Source: Anthoceros angustus
Lineage: Eukaryota > Streptophyta > Anthocerotopsida > Anthocerotales > Anthocerotaceae
NCBI GenBank assembly: GCA_010909165.1
Contig: MU008220.1
Coordinates: 159,764-223,763, forward strand
Length of the DNA stretch: 64,000 bases
Direction of reading: 5' to 3'
Both the position numbers and the translations under genes were made by a program. Each line of letters starts with the position of its first letter. The first letter of the stretch is position 1. The notes beneath the pieces were generated by a model. That model worked only from the letters and a program-made list of their open reading frames with translations. It was not told the origin of the DNA and made no database searches. Shown here piece by piece: positions 10,681 through 23,551 of the stretch.

Positions 10681-11365
10681 AAAGAATGCCGTGAAATAAG
10701 TTAGAGAGGGACAGCCTCGTAGGCATGATAAGCCTTAGCGCAGGACTTGAGAAAAGTATCAAAGTCCCGAGCCAACGCCCATATGTTTCAAGGGTGAGCG
10801 GAATGAATTGGTGGCCCGCTTGCATCGCGCTATATTCCCTGACTTTGATAGCCGCCGCTCCGGCCGCAGCCCAACTTGCATGGTTAGTGATAACCCGTGC
10901 AGTGATGGAGTCGCGTGAAGGCTCAGTTACCACCACATCCACCATCAAAACCTCGTTGCCGCGGACGAGGTACAAGTCACCGATTGACCGACCAAGATGA
11001 AGAGTGTACCCCGCTCCTCCAGGCTATGTAGGCACGCAAACGTGATATCACAGATGGTGTCATGGGTGGAAATGCGATGATCCCATGGGGGTAACGAGCA
11101 AGGTGTATCCCGAGTCATCAAGGCGAGCCGCATTCGCAAGTAAGGAGAGAGGAAGCCACGGGCTGGAGCAGCCAAGACGGAAGCGCATCGCAGAGAGAAG
11201 GTGGTTGGTGCGATGTGAAAGCCTTGTATACATGGACGAGCCAATAGCTGTGCACTGCGCCGTAGAGGAAGAGCAAAGCGCACTCTCGTGGACCTCGGAA
11301 TGGAGGGGTCCATGAGGACGGACTAGAAGGCCTTACAAAGTTGCTTCTCGCGGGGATGCTTACAA
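10681..11365 (-). pseudogene. LINE C-terminal fragment a (unit 2)
   Basis: Carries only the 3' third of the LINE, including YLVRGNEVLMVDVVVTEPS and GHQFIPLTLETYGRW in good order (10679-10975). It ends at 'gatgcttacaacc', which joins to 'aaccaaggggacc' of a P copy; acaacc is shared by both parents. Confidence 0.8.
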
Positions 11366-11559
11366 CCAAGGGGACCTAAGGATCGAGGTGAAAGGAGCAA
11401 CAAAGCTCCCTACCGTAAGCTTCGATTGCGCCTACGATGTCGTATGGGAAGAGAAAACGCCCTACAAACTACGGAGGTTGAGGAGGATGCCTAATGTCGC
11501 CGCTTTGTGGATGACCGAGAGAGGGCTTGTTGAAGAGCAATTGAAACTCGTTGTCTAAA

Positions 11560-12275
11560 GAATGCCGTGAAATAAGTTAGAGAGGGACAGCCCTGCGCAC
11601 GGGGCATGATAAGCCTTAGCGCAGACTTGAGAAAAGTATCAAAGTCCCGAGCCAACGCCCATATGTTTCAAGGGTGAGGAATGAATTGGTGGCCCGCTTG
11701 CATCGCGCTATATTCGACTTTGATAGCCGCCGCCGCAGCCCAACTTGCATAGTTAGTGATAACCCGTGCGGATGGAGTCGCGTGAAGGCTCGATTACCAC
11801 CACATCCACCATCAAAACCGTTGCCGCGGACGAGGTACAAGTCACCGATTGACCGACCAAGATGAAGAGTGTACCCCGCTCCTCCAGCTATGTAGGCACG
11901 CAAACGTGACATCACAGATGGTGTCATGGGTGGAAATGCGATGATCCCATGGGGGTAACGAGCAAGGTGTATCCCGAGTCATCAAGGCGAGCCGCATTCG
12001 CAAGTAAGGAGAGAGGAAGCCACGGGCTGGAGCAGCCAAGGCAGCGCATCGCAGAGAGAAGGTGGTTGGTGCGATGTGAAAGCCTTGTATACATGGACGA
12101 GCCAATAGCTGTGCACTGCGCCGTAGAGGAAGAGCAAAGCGCACTCTCGTGGACCTCGGAATGGAGGGGTCCATGAGGACGGACTAGAAGGCCTTACAAA
12201 GTTGCTTCTCGCGGGGATGCTTACAAGCCACGGGCAACGTGCGGATGAGATAACTGTGGCGCCTAGCAAAAGAAG
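11560..12275 (-). pseudogene. LINE C-terminal fragment b (unit 2)
   Basis: Second tandem copy, frameshifted within the C-terminal domain (GDLYLVRGNGFDGG). The right junction is at 'gcgcctagcaaaagaagagaaa' continuing as 'gagatccgcc' of the AT-rich tail; agagaaa is the shared sequence. Confidence 0.8.
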
Positions 12276-12679
12276 AGAAAGAGATCCGCCTCATTACGAT
12301 AGTAGTTGTTAAAATCTATTTCTTCCGTGTCACCCATGGAAATCAACTCAATATCTATTCTTGAACCGAGAGAGAGATACACCTATGGACTAAGTTTAGA
12401 AGTATTAAAAGAAGATATAGAAAAACTAAATTTTTATTGAGGGCAAAACATTCTGGAAAAAGCCCATCCAAAGAAAGGACAACCAAGGGGACCTAAGGAT
12501 CGAGGTGAAAGGAGCAACAAAGCTCCCTACCGTAAGCTCCGATTGCGCCTACGATGTCGTGATGGAAGAGAAAACGCCCTACAAACTACGGAGGTTGAGG
12601 AGGATGCGTCGCCTAATGTCGCCGCTTTGTGGATGACCGAGAGAGGGCTTGTTGAAGAGCAATTGAAACTCGTTGTCTA

Positions 12680-13354
12680 AAGAATGCCGTGAAATAAGTT
12701 AGAGAGGGACAGCCGCTCGTGCCTACGGGCATGATAAGCCTTAGCGCAGACTTGAGAAAAGTATCAAAGTCCCGAGCCAACGCCCATATGTTTCAAGGGT
12801 GAGCGGAATGAATTGGTGGCCCGCTTGCATCGCGCTATATTCCCCGACTTTGATAGCCGCCGCCGCAGCCCAACTGCATAGTTAGTGATAACCCGTGCGG
12901 ATGGAGTCGCGTGAAGGCTCGATTACCACATCCACCATCAAAACCGTTGCCGCGGACGAGGTACAAGTCACCGATTGACCGACCAAGATGAAGAGTGTAC
13001 CGCTCCTCCGGGCTATGTAGGCACGCAAACGTGACATCACAGATGGTGTCATGGGTGGAAATGCGATGATCCCATGGGGGTAACGAGCAAGGTGTATCCC
13101 GAGTCATCAAGGCGAGCCGCATTCGCAAGTAAGGAGAGAGGAAGCCACGGGCTGGAGCAGCCAAGACGGAAGCGCATCGCAGAGAGAAGGTGGTTGGTGC
13201 GATGTGAAAGCCTTGTATACATGGACGAGCCAATAGCTGTGCACTGCGCCGTAGAGGAAGAGCAAAGCGCACTCTCGTGGACCTCGGAATGGAGGGGTCC
13301 ATGAGGACGGACTAGAAGGCCTTACAAAGTTGCTTCTCGCGGGGATGCTTACAA
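12680..13354 (-). pseudogene. LINE C-terminal fragment c (unit 2)
   Basis: Same extent as fragment a, ending at the same acaacc junction into a P copy. A 155-residue reading frame (12835-13302) spans most of it but changes frame relative to the ancestral protein. Confidence 0.8.
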
Positions 13355-13540
13355 CCAAGGGGACCTAAGGATCGAGGTGAAAAGGAGCAACAAAGCTCCC
13401 TACCGTAAGCTTCGATTGCGCCTACGATGTCGCGGGAAGAGAAAACGCCCTACAAACTACGGAGGTTGAGGAGGATCGTCGCCTAATGTCGCCGCTTTGT
13501 GGATGACCGAGAGAGGGCTTGTTGAAGAGCAATTGAAACT

Positions 13541-14265
13541 CGTTGTCTAAAGAATGCCGTGAAATAAGTTAGAGAGGGACAGCCCGCTCACGGGGCATGA
13601 TAAGCCTTAGCGCAGACTTGAGAAAAGTATCAAAGTCCCGAGCCAACGCCCATATGTTTCAAGGGTGAGCGGAATGAATTGGTGGCCCGCTTGCATCGCG
13701 CTATATTCTCGACTTTGATAGCCGCCGCCGCAGCCCAACTGCATAGTTAGTGATAACCCGTGCGGATGGAGTCGCGTGAAGGCTCGATTACCACCACATC
13801 CACCATCAAAACGTTGCCGCGGACGAGGTACAAGTCACCGATTGACCGACCAAGATGAAGAGTGTACCCCGCTCCCTCCAGGCTATGTAGGCACGCAAAC
13901 GTGACATCACAGATGGTGTCATGGGTGGAAATGCGATGATCCCATGGGGGTAACGAGCAAGGTGTATCCCGGAGTCATCAAGGCGAGCCGCATTCGCAAG
14001 TAAGGAGAGAGGAAGCCACGGCCGGAGCAGCCAAGACAAGCGCATCGCAGAGAGAAGGTGGTTGCGATGTGAAAGCCTTGTATACATGGACGAGCCAATA
14101 GCTGTGCACTGCGCCTTCGTAGAGGAAGAGCAAAGCACTCGTGGACCTCGGAATGGAGGGGTCCATGAGGACGGACTAGAAGGCCTTACAAAGTTGCTTC
14201 TCAGGATGCTTACAACCCCTCAAGCCACGGGGCAACGTGCGGATGAGATAACTGTGGCGCCTAGC
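13541..14265 (-). pseudogene. LINE C-terminal fragment d (unit 2)
   Basis: Same extent and right junction as fragment b, so fragments a+b and c+d look like duplication of a two-segment module of about 2 kb. Confidence 0.8.
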
Positions 14266-14660
14266 AAAAGAAGAGAAAGAGATCCGCCTCATTACGATAG
14301 TAGTTGTTAAAATCTATTTCTTCCGTGTCACCCATGGAAATCAACTCAATATCTATTCTTGAACCGAGAGAGAGATACACCTATGGACGAAGTTTAGAAG
14401 TATTAAAAGAAGATATAGAAAAACTAAATTTTTATTGAGGGCAAAACATTGGAAAAAGCCCATCCAAAGAAAGGACAACCAAGGGGACCTAAGGATCGAG
14501 GTGAAAAGGAGCAACAAAGCTCCCTACCGTAAGCTCCGATTGCGCCTACGATGTCGTGCGGGAAGAGAAAACGCCCTACAAACTACGGAGGTTGAGGAGG
14601 ATCGTCGCCTAATGTCGCCGCTTTGTGGATGACCGAGAGAGGGCTTGTTGAAGAGCAATT

Positions 14661-15570
14661 GAAACTCGTTGTCTAAAGAATGCCGTGAAATAAGTTAGAG
14701 AGGGACAGCCCGCTCCGTGCCTACGGGCATGATAAGCCTTAGCGCAGACTTGAGAAAAGTATCAAAGTCCCGAGCCAACGCCCATATGTTTCAAGGGTGA
14801 GCGGAATGAATTGGTGGCCCGCTTGCATCGCGCTATATTCGACTTTGATAGCCGCCGCCGCAGCCCAACTGCATAGTTAGTGATAACCCGTGCGGATGGA
14901 GTCGCGTGAAGGCTCGATTACCACCACATCCACCATCAAAACCCGTTGCCGCGGACGAGGTACAAGTCACCGATTGACCGACCAAGATGAAGAGTGTACC
15001 CCGCTCCCTCCAGGCTATGTAGGCACGCAAACGTGACATCAGATGGTGTCATGGGTGGAAATGCGATGATCCCATGGGGGTAACGAGCAAGGTGTATCCC
15101 GGAGTCATCAAGGCGAGCCGCATTCGCAAGTAAGGAGAGAGGAAGCCACGGGCTGGAGCAGCCAAGGCAGCGCATCGCAGAGAGAAGGTGGTTGGTGCGA
15201 TGTGAAAGCCTTGTATACATGGACGAGCCAATAGCTGTGCACTGCGCCTTCAGAGAGGAAGAGCAAAGCGCACTCGTGGACCTCGGAATGGAGGGGTCCA
15301 TGAGGACGGACTAGAAGGCCTTACAAAGTTGCTTCTCGCGGGGATGCTTACAACCCCTCAAGCCACGGGGCAACGTGCGGATGAGATAACCAGGCGCCTA
15401 GCAAAAGAAGAGAAAAGTATACCAAAGGCCATCCGCATCCTCCGCAAAGAGAAGTCCTCGATGTGGGAGAGGTCTTCCATGAGCCCGGACGAGGAACCTC
15501 CAAATGAAGTCAAGAGAAGCAAAGGGACTCCCAAAACTGCAGTCGGGCTAGAGCAATATTCTCCCCGCAG
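14661..15570 (-). pseudogene. LINE C-terminal and connection fragment e (unit 2)
   Basis: Extends further toward the RT, including MRMAFGILFSSFARRLVIS (15358-15480) and VLGVPLLLLTSFGG (about 15520-15560). It ends at 'ccgcagaatc', joined to 'aaagagaaagagatcc' of the AT-rich tail; agaatc and aaag are common to both sides. Confidence 0.8.
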
Positions 15571-15980
15571 AATCAAAGAGAAAGAGATCCGCCTCATTAC
15601 GATAGTAGTTGTTAAAATCTATTTCTTCCGTGTCACCCATGGAAATCAACTCAATATCTATTCTTGAACCGAGAGAGAGAGATACACCTATGGACGAAGT
15701 TTAGAAGTATTAAAAGAAGATATAGAAAAACTAAATTTTTATTGAGGGCAAAACATTCGGAAAAAGCCCATCCAAAGAAAGGACAACCAAGGGGACCTAA
15801 GGATCGAGGTGAAAAGGAGCAACAAAGCTCCCTACCGTAAGCTCGATTGCGCCTACGATGTCGTATGGGAAGAGAAAACGCCCTACAAACTACGGAGGTT
15901 GAGGAGGATGCGTCGCCTAATGTCGCTTTGTGGATGACCGAGAGAGGGCTTGTTGAAGAGCAATTGAAACTCGTTGTCTA

Positions 15981-17020
15981 AAGAATGCCGTGAAATAAGT
16001 TAGAGAGGGACAGCCCGCTCCGTGCCTACGGGCATGATAAGCCTTAGACTTGAGAAAAGTATCAAAGTCCCGAGCCAACGCCCATGTGTTTCAAGGGTGA
16101 GCGGAATGAATTGGTGGCCCGCTTGCATCGCGCTATATTCGACTTTGATAGCCGCCGCCGCAGCCCAACTGCATAGTTAGTGATAACCCGTGCGGTGATG
16201 GAGTCGCGTGAAGGCTCGATTACCACCACATCCACCATCAAAACGTTGCCGCGGACGAGGTACAAGTCACCGATTGACCGACCAAGATGAAGAGTGTACC
16301 CCGCTCCCTCCAGCTATGTAGGCACGCAAACGTGACATCACAGATGGTGTCATGGGTGGAAATGCGATGATCCCATGGGGGTAACGAGCAAGGTGTATCC
16401 CGAGTCATCAAGGCGAGCCGCATTCGCAAGTAAGGAGAGAGGAAGCCACGGGCTGGAGCAGCCAAGGCAGGCGCATCAGAGAAGGTGGTTGGTGCGATGT
16501 GAAAGCCTTGTATACATGGACGAGCCAATAGCTGTGCACTGCGCCTTCGTGAGGAAGAGCAAAGCGCACTCGTGGACCTCGGAATGGAGGGGTCCATGAG
16601 GACGGACTAGAAGGCCTTACAAAGTTGCTTCTCGCGGGGATGCTTACAACCCCTCAAGCCACGGGGCAACGTGCGGATGAGATAACCAGGCGCCTAGCAA
16701 AAGAAGAGAAAAGTATACCAAAGGCCATCCGTGCATCCTCCGCAAAGAGAAGTCCTCGCGATGTGGGAGAGGTCTTCATGAGCCCGGACGAGGAACCTCA
16801 AATGAAGTCAAGAGAAGCAAAGGGACTCCCAAAACTGCAGTCGGGCTAGAGCAATATTCTCCCCGCAGAATCGCAAAGTAGGGGTGATCTCCGACAGAGA
16901 CCAGACACGACTTGGACAGCTTGACCTTCAAGCCCACCAAAGAAAGCTCATGTGAGAAGAGCTCAAGGCCTCCTTGACCTTGTCCCTCTAGAGGCTCGAG
17001 GATGTGAGAGTCATCTACCG
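15981..17020 (-). pseudogene. LINE fragment f (unit 2), C-terminal to RT catalytic region
   Basis: Reaches the edge of the catalytic-box region ('gagagtcatctacc', complement of the DDSHIL codons) and then jumps at 'gggaaga' into a P copy. Confidence 0.8.
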
Positions 17021-17140
17021 GCGGGAAGAGAAAACGCCCTACAAACTACGGAGGTTGAGGAGGATGCGTCGCCTAATGTCGCCGCTTTGTGGATGACCGA
17101 GAGAGGGCTTGTTGAAGAGCAATTGAAACTCGTTGTCTAA

Positions 17141-18585
17141 AGAATGCCGTGAAATAAGTTAGAGAGGGACAGCCCGCTCCGTGCCTACGGGCATGATAAG
17201 CCTTAGCGCAGGACTTGAGAAAAGTATCAAAGTCCCGAGCCAACGCCCATATGTTTCAAGGGTGAGCGGAATGAATTGGTGGCCCGCTTGCATCGCGCTA
17301 TATTCCCCGACTTTGATAGCCGCCGCCGCAGCCCAACTGCATAGTTAGTGATAACCCGTGCGGTGATGGAGTCGCGTGAAGGCTCGATTACCACCACATC
17401 CACCATCAAAACCGTTGCCGCGGACGAGGTACAAGTCACCGATTGACCGACCAAGATGAAGAGTGTACCCCGCTCCTCCAGGCTATGTAGGCACGCAAAC
17501 GTGACATCACAGATGGTGTCATGGGTGGAAATGCGATGATCCCATGGGGGCAAGGTGTATCCCGAGTCATCAAGGCGAGCCGCATTCGCAAGTAAGGAGA
17601 GAGGAAGCCACGGGCTGGAGCAGCCAAGGCAGCGCATCGCAGAGAGAAGGTGGTTGGTGCGATGTGAAAGCCTTGTATACATGGACGAGCCAATAGCTGT
17701 GCACTGCGCCTTCGTGAGGAAGAGCAAAGCTGCACTCGTGGACCTCGGAATGGAGGGGTCCATGAGGACGGACTAGAAGGCCTTACAAAGTTGCTTCTCG
17801 CGGGGATGCTTACAACCCCTCAAGCCACGGGGCAACGTGGATGAGATAACCAGGCGCCTAGCAAAAGAAGAGAAAAGTATACCAAAGGCCATCCGTGCAT
17901 CCTCCGGCAAAGAGAAGTCCTCGCGATGTGGGAGAGGTCTTCCATGAGCCCGGACGAGGAACCTCAAATGAAGTCAAGAGAAGCAAAGGGACTCCCAAAA
18001 TCCATGAGCAGGGGCTAGAGCAATATTCTCCCAGAGAATCGCAAAGTAGGGGTGATCTCCGAGAGACCAGACACGGCACTTGGACAGCTTGACCTTCAAG
18101 CCCACCAAAGAAAGCTCATGTGAGAAGAGCTCGAAGGCCTCCTTGACCTTGTCCCTCTAGAGGCTCGAGGATGTGAGAGTCATCTACCAGCGAAGGGAAG
18201 ACATAGTCACATGCAGAGGAGGCAGCCTGGATAGGGCCTGTAGTGAGCGATTGCAAAGAGAGCACCTCCCAGGGTCGCCCTACGATACATGGGCGACTCC
18301 AAGACAAAGATGGCAAATCGATGGTAATGCGTTCTTGTCGATAGTAGAGATTGGAGGACCTCCGTAGAAGCTCGACAAAGGGTATAAGGCTCCCCAAGAC
18401 ACCTCCAGCGTCCTTGAGTTCCTCAAGATATGACGCCTCTAGAGATAGTATTGAAGGCGTTTCTCCACGTCCACTTGTAAGACCACCCACTGGTGGATAT
18501 AGAGGCATGCCATCACTCCAAACACCACGGACTCGCAACCCCGTGAGCTCCTAGAGAAGGAGGCATTGCCGCATTATTTAGTACG
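17141..18585 (-). pseudogene. LINE fragment g (unit 2), nearly full segment
   Basis: Contains all parts seen in unit 1: AFNTISR-type palm, RQGDP region (frame-broken), LVDDSHILEPLEGQGQGG (18116-18200), connection, and C-terminal domain. A 178-residue frame (17227-17763) retains VLMVDVVVIEPSRDSITARV. Confidence 0.85.
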
Positions 18586-18848
18586 GCCGAGCCACTTGTT
18601 CTCGATGAGGCTTTGCCGGAAGAGTACAAATGGTGGGAGCCTGTTGATTAGGAGGAGATTGGTGTTATAGTGGACAACCATATCGGGCTGGTTCGCAACG
18701 CCATGGAAGTGGTTTTCTAGGTTGGAGGCCGATGGCACGGTCGAGCCACTTGTTCTCGATGAGGCTTTCTGAAGCGATAATCCTTTATTATGGAACTTCC
18801 ACAACGCGATATGTATTTGGGGGCATATAAAAACTTGTGCATGCAACA
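18586..18848 (+). pseudogene. Block C fragment, first (unit 2)
   Basis: Short start of block C ('gaagagtacaaatggtggga', MYLGAYKNLCMQ), with its own opening bases duplicated at 18590-18630. It joins at 'aacaagaagaaa' to LINE sequence 'agaagagaaaagtatacc'. Confidence 0.6.
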
Positions 18849-19545
18849 AGAAGAAAAGTATACCAAAGGCCATCCGCATCCTCCGCAAAGAGAAGTCCTC
18901 GATGTGGGAGAGGTCTTCCGAGCCCTGGACGAGGAACCTCAAATGAAGTCAAGAGAAGCAAAGGGACTCCCAAAACTGCAGTCGGGCTAGAGCAATATTC
19001 TCCCCGCAGAATCGCAAAGTAGGGGTGATCTCCGACAGAGACCAGACACGACTTGGACAGCTTGACCTTCAAGCCCACCAAAGAAAGCTCATGTGAGAAG
19101 AGCTCAAGGCCTCCTTGACCTTGTCCCTCTAGAGGCTCGAGGATGTGAGAGTCATCTACCAAGGGAAGACATAGTCACATGCAGGAGGCAGCCTGGATAG
19201 GGCCCTGAGTGAGCGATTGCAAAGAGAGCACCTCCCAGGGTCGCCCTACCGACACTGTGGACGACTCCAAGACAAAGATGGCAAATCGATGGTAATGCGT
19301 TCTTGTCGATAGTAGAGATTGGAGGACCTCCGTAGAAGCTCGACAAAGGGTATAAGGCTCCCAAGACACCTCCAGCGTCCTTGAGTTCCTCAAGATATGA
19401 CGCCTAGAGATAGTATTGAAGGCGTTTCTCCACGTCCACTTGTAAGACCACCCACTGGTGGATATAGAGGCATGCCATCACTCCAAACACCACGGACTCG
19501 CAACCCTGTGAGCTCCTAGAGAAGGAGGCATTGCCGTACTATTTA
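18849..19545 (-). pseudogene. LINE RT fragment h (unit 2)
   Basis: Only the RT and connection parts; VDDSHILEPLEGQGQGGLEL is readable in 18788-19162 together with FSHELSLVGLKVKLSK. The C-terminal endonuclease-like domain is missing. Confidence 0.8.
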
Positions 19546-20095
19546 GTACGGCCGCGCCTTACGTTAAATGGAAGAGTACAAATGGTGGGAGCAGCCTGTT
19601 GATTAGGAGGAGATTGGTGTTATAGTGGACAACCATATCGGGCTGGTTCGCAACGCCCATGGAAGTGGTTTTCTAGGTTGGAGGCCGATGGCACGGTCGA
19701 GCCACTTGTTCTCGATGAGGCTTTGCCGGAAGCAAGATATTATGGAACTTCCACAACGCGATATGTATTTGGGGGCATATAAAAACTTGTGCATGCAACA
19801 AGAAGAAATGACGCGTTTGAATGGCGATATTACGGAGATCAAGAAAGGAATGTTCCTAGCGTTCCTTGCACTATAGACACTCACAGGCCATTTTGGATTA
19901 AAAGATCATAGAAGTGAAGTTGGAATCATCGAAATCTCACTTCCTTGTTCGTTGGTATATGACCGAGCATACAAATGCTTATGAGGGAGATATGTGGAGG
20001 AAATATATAATTCAAGGAAGTGGAACCCAACATGGCTTCAAGCTAGGGAACAAAGGAGTAAAACCTTCTATCCCAAAAATATTCAACAGTCCATG
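19546..20095 (+). pseudogene. Block C fragment, second (unit 2)
   Basis: Covers ELPQRDMYLGAYKNLCMQQE, MTRLNGDITEIKKGMFLAFL and the SSKSHFLVRWYMTEHTNAYE core, then stops at 'ccatgtgaa', which is shared with the LINE sequence 'gatgtgaaagccttg' that follows. The ORF 19914-20402 is therefore a chimera of C and antisense LINE, not a gene. Confidence 0.65.
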
Positions 20096-20995
20096 TGAAA
20101 GCCTTGTATACATGGACGAGCCAATAGCTGTGCACTGCGCCTTCAGAGGAAGAGCAAAGCGCACTCGTGGACCTCGGAATGGAGGGGTCCATGAGGACGG
20201 ACTAGAAGGCCTTACAAAGTTGCTTCTCGCGGGGATGCTTACAACCCCTCAAGCCACGGGGCAACGTGCGGATGAGATAACCAGGCGCCTAGCAAAAGAA
20301 GAGAAAAGTATACCAAAGGCCATCCGTGCATCCTCCGGCAAAGAGAAGTCCTCGCGATGTGGGAGAGGTCTTCATGAGCCCGGACGAGGAACCTCCAAAT
20401 GAAGTCAAGAGAAGCAAAGGGACTCCCAAAACTGCAGTCGGGCTAGAGCAATATTCTCCCCGCAGAGAATCGCAGTAGGGGTGATCTCCGACAGAGACCA
20501 GACACGACTTGGACAGCTTGACCTTCAAGCCCACCAAAGAAAGCTCATGTGAGAAGAGCTCAAGGCCTCCTTGACCTTGTCCCTCTAGAGGCTCGAGGAT
20601 GTGAGAGTCATCTACCAAATGAAGGAAGACATAGTCACATGCAGAGGAGGCAGCCTGGATAGGGCCTGAGTGAGCGATTGCAAAGAGAGCACCTCCCAGG
20701 GTCGCCCTACCGACACTGTGGACGACTCCAAGACAAAGATGGCAAATCGATGGTACGCTTCGCCGATAGTAGAGATTGGAGGACCTCCGTAGAAGCTCGA
20801 CAAAGGGTATAAGGCTCCCAAGACACCTCCTGGCCCTTGAGTTCCTCAAGATATGACGCCTAGAGATAGTATTGAAGGCGTTTCTCCACGTCCACTTGTA
20901 AGACCACCCACTGGTGGATATAGAGGCATGCCATCACTCCAAACACCACGGACTCGCAACCCCGTGAGCTCCTAGAGAAGGAGGCATTGCCGTAC
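20096..20995 (-). pseudogene. LINE RT fragment i (unit 2)
   Basis: Holds the longest RT reading frame in the window, 186 residues (20289-20849), with LIPFVELLRRSSNLYY, LGGALFAIAHSG, HLVDDSHILEPLEG and SLVGLKVKLSKS. The RQGD box lies in a frame-broken stretch (RATLGG). Confidence 0.85.
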
Positions 20996-21777
20996 TATTT
21001 AGTACGGGCCGAGCCACTTCGTGTTCTCGATGAGGCTTTGCCGGAAGAGTACAAATGGTGGGAGCAGCCTGTTGATTAGGAGGAGATTGGTGTTATAGTG
21101 GACAACCATATCGGGCTGGTTCGCAACGCCATGGAAGTGGTTTTCTAGGTTGGAGGCCGATGGCACGGTCGAGCCACTGTTCTCGATGAGGCTTTGCCGG
21201 AAGAAGATATGTGGAACTTCCACAACGCGATATGTATTTGGGGGCATATAAAAACTTGTGCATGCAACAAGAAGAAATGACGCTTGAATGGCGATATTAC
21301 GGAGATCAAGAAAGGAATGTTCCTAGCGTTCCTTGCACTATAGACACTCACAAGCCATTTTGGATTAAAAGATCATAGAAGTGAAGTTGGAATCATCGAA
21401 ATCTCACTTCCTTGTTCGTTGGTATATGACCGAGCATACAAATGCTTATGAGGGAGATATGTGGAGGAAATATATAATTCAAGGAAGTGGAACCCAACAT
21501 GGCTTCAAGCTAGGGAACAAAGGAGTAAAACCTTCTATCCCAAAAATATTCAACAGTCCATGTGAACGAAACGATAATCCTTTATTATGGATTTGTGTTG
21601 AATGCTCGAAAGCATTTACATGTTGTTGACAAGAAAGCGATCAGGGATAAGTTGAGTGAATTACGTGGGTTCATACAGCCAGCAACTCAAAGGGCAGCTG
21701 ATCATGAAGATAGTGATGAAAATGGTGCTAACGACAAGCCCAGCCACGACGAAGGAGTGAACTCTGGAGATGAGTAA
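20996..21777 (+). pseudogene. Block C, third and most complete copy (unit 2)
   Basis: The best-preserved copy. 21381-21629 gives the FLVRWYMTEHTNAYEGDMW core and on to a cysteine-containing end, and 21562-21777 gives NETIILYYGFVLNARKHLHV, KLSELRGFIQPATQRAAD, an acidic EDSDENGANDKPS stretch and GDE-stop. A single frameshift near 21620 separates these two overlapping frames. Confidence 0.6.
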
Positions 21778-23551
21778 ACTTGCTTGCATGGAGAAGGAAT
21801 TGGGAGGGGAGGCAATGGTTGCCGTATACTCAGATAAATGTAGGGATTCAGCTTCATCCAATTTAAATTATACTGTACTGCTTGTAGGGAGCCTTTGTTA
21901 TGGTATGTAAGCGGGTGAAAGCTTTTTGTCCATTGCCATCGTTTTGCAATAAAAAAACCATGTTTCTTTATACGTGTTTTTCAACACAACATTTAAATAA
22001 TGTACGGGTTGGGGCCGATTAGCCAGTGTCCCAAGAATATGGAAAATGTGTTGGCCATAGCCGGACACTTCGGCCAAGGATGACAAATATATATGCATGT
22101 TACCGCAGTCACCCCAGCCTTCTTGGATCGGTTGCTTGTGTTTGTTATGGTGCTTGTGGTACTGTGGGGACCGAATAGGGCAGCGGTAAACCTCCGGGAC
22201 AAGATAGGCAAGGCCGACCGGTGCCCCGCCTCCACTAGCAGCCCGCCAAGTATACGTTGCTTAAAACCCAGAGATGACCTTAACCCTTTGAAAACCCTAG
22301 ACTTCAAAATGTATTGAAGACTTTGGTTTTTGCGCTAACCATACTTTCCCACATTTGAGGCAAATCCGAGATAAGGGGATTGCTTTCCCGATGGTAAAGG
22401 TCACAGGTGGGTCTTACTTTGCCAAATCATATGGGTAAAGAATGCGAACACCCTTCTACGGCGTGTACCCATGTTGAAAAAGTGGGGCAAGGTGAATGGG
22501 ACACCCTTTTTTGTGGTACTTTCACTAAAAGGTGATATCCGACGATTTAAGACCCATGTGTGGTTAACCCTTTGGCACATGTTTAAGACAAAACCCTCAT
22601 CATGTATATTCCCCTTGAAGGTTTACGGTGTTGGGGGCTCTTGTAGGACCAACAAAAATCTCGCATGAACTCTAGGTGTAGCTCGTCCACAAACTCCTCC
22701 GCCTTGTTGCTCCACATTTGCGCCTTGACGGTGGGGGTTGTGCATTTTGAGCCTTCTTTCTGCGCCCGAGCCATGGTACTCCAACCACAAAGGAGAGAAA
22801 GGGAGAAGATGGAAAAGAGCAACTCGTTTGACGAGCAAGCTTGGCACCGCGACAGACAAATCAAGAGAGCAAAAGAGCTTAAGGTTGCATGCGGCGATGG
22901 TGGAGAGGGAGAGGTGCACACAAATAGAAAGATGCCCAAGATGAGAATTGAAGGGTGCGTTCTTATGCCTCGCATGTTGTCCTTGCCACCGTGCCTTAAT
23001 TGTCGGGCCTTGTTCAGATACACGTCCTCACAATCGAGCAACGGGGGCCACTCTAATCCTTTTGCTTATTATGCTGTTATACAAAGTGCCATATCATCCA
23101 CTTTACTCCATCCTTTCCTCGCACTGCCTTGTGGGGCCACTTTGATTCTCAACCACCCAACCACCTTAACAAAAGGTGCAACTCAACGTGACTATTAAGG
23201 TGGCTGAGCAAAGTGGCCAAAGCAACGTGGGTCTCTTCTCCGCGTCTTCCCGACTACCATCCTTCTCCATTTCATCCTCCTCGCACCTTTGATCCAATCC
23301 TCCGCTTTTGGGGAATCTTGGCGGCAATCCTTATTTTCCCATTCAAATCGTCTCAAAGAAAAGAAAATCACACACACAATCGCCTGGGTTATTAACATCC
23401 AATGCGGTCTCCCACATCGCCCTTCTCATTTGTTGGCATCCTCACCAACCTAGGAAGGTAATAAGGTCTTCACGACATCCTTTCCTCGCACCTTTGATCC
23501 AATCCTCCGCTTTTGGGAATCTTGGCGGCAATCCTTATTTTCCCATTCAAG
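21778..23551. other. Block D (unit 2), with short internal duplication, no TAF1 block
   Basis: As block D of unit 1 up to about 23455. Then a 74-base piece ('tttcctcgcacctttgatcc' to 'cccattcaa') is repeated at 23478-23551 before the jump into the PPR fragment. No gene recognised; a 152-residue - strand frame (22583-23041) includes KAEEFVDELHLEFMRDF. Confidence 0.6.

Noticed and set aside
19914-20402. 162-residue + strand ORF
   Set aside because: Chimera of block C and antisense LINE created by a junction at about 20095.
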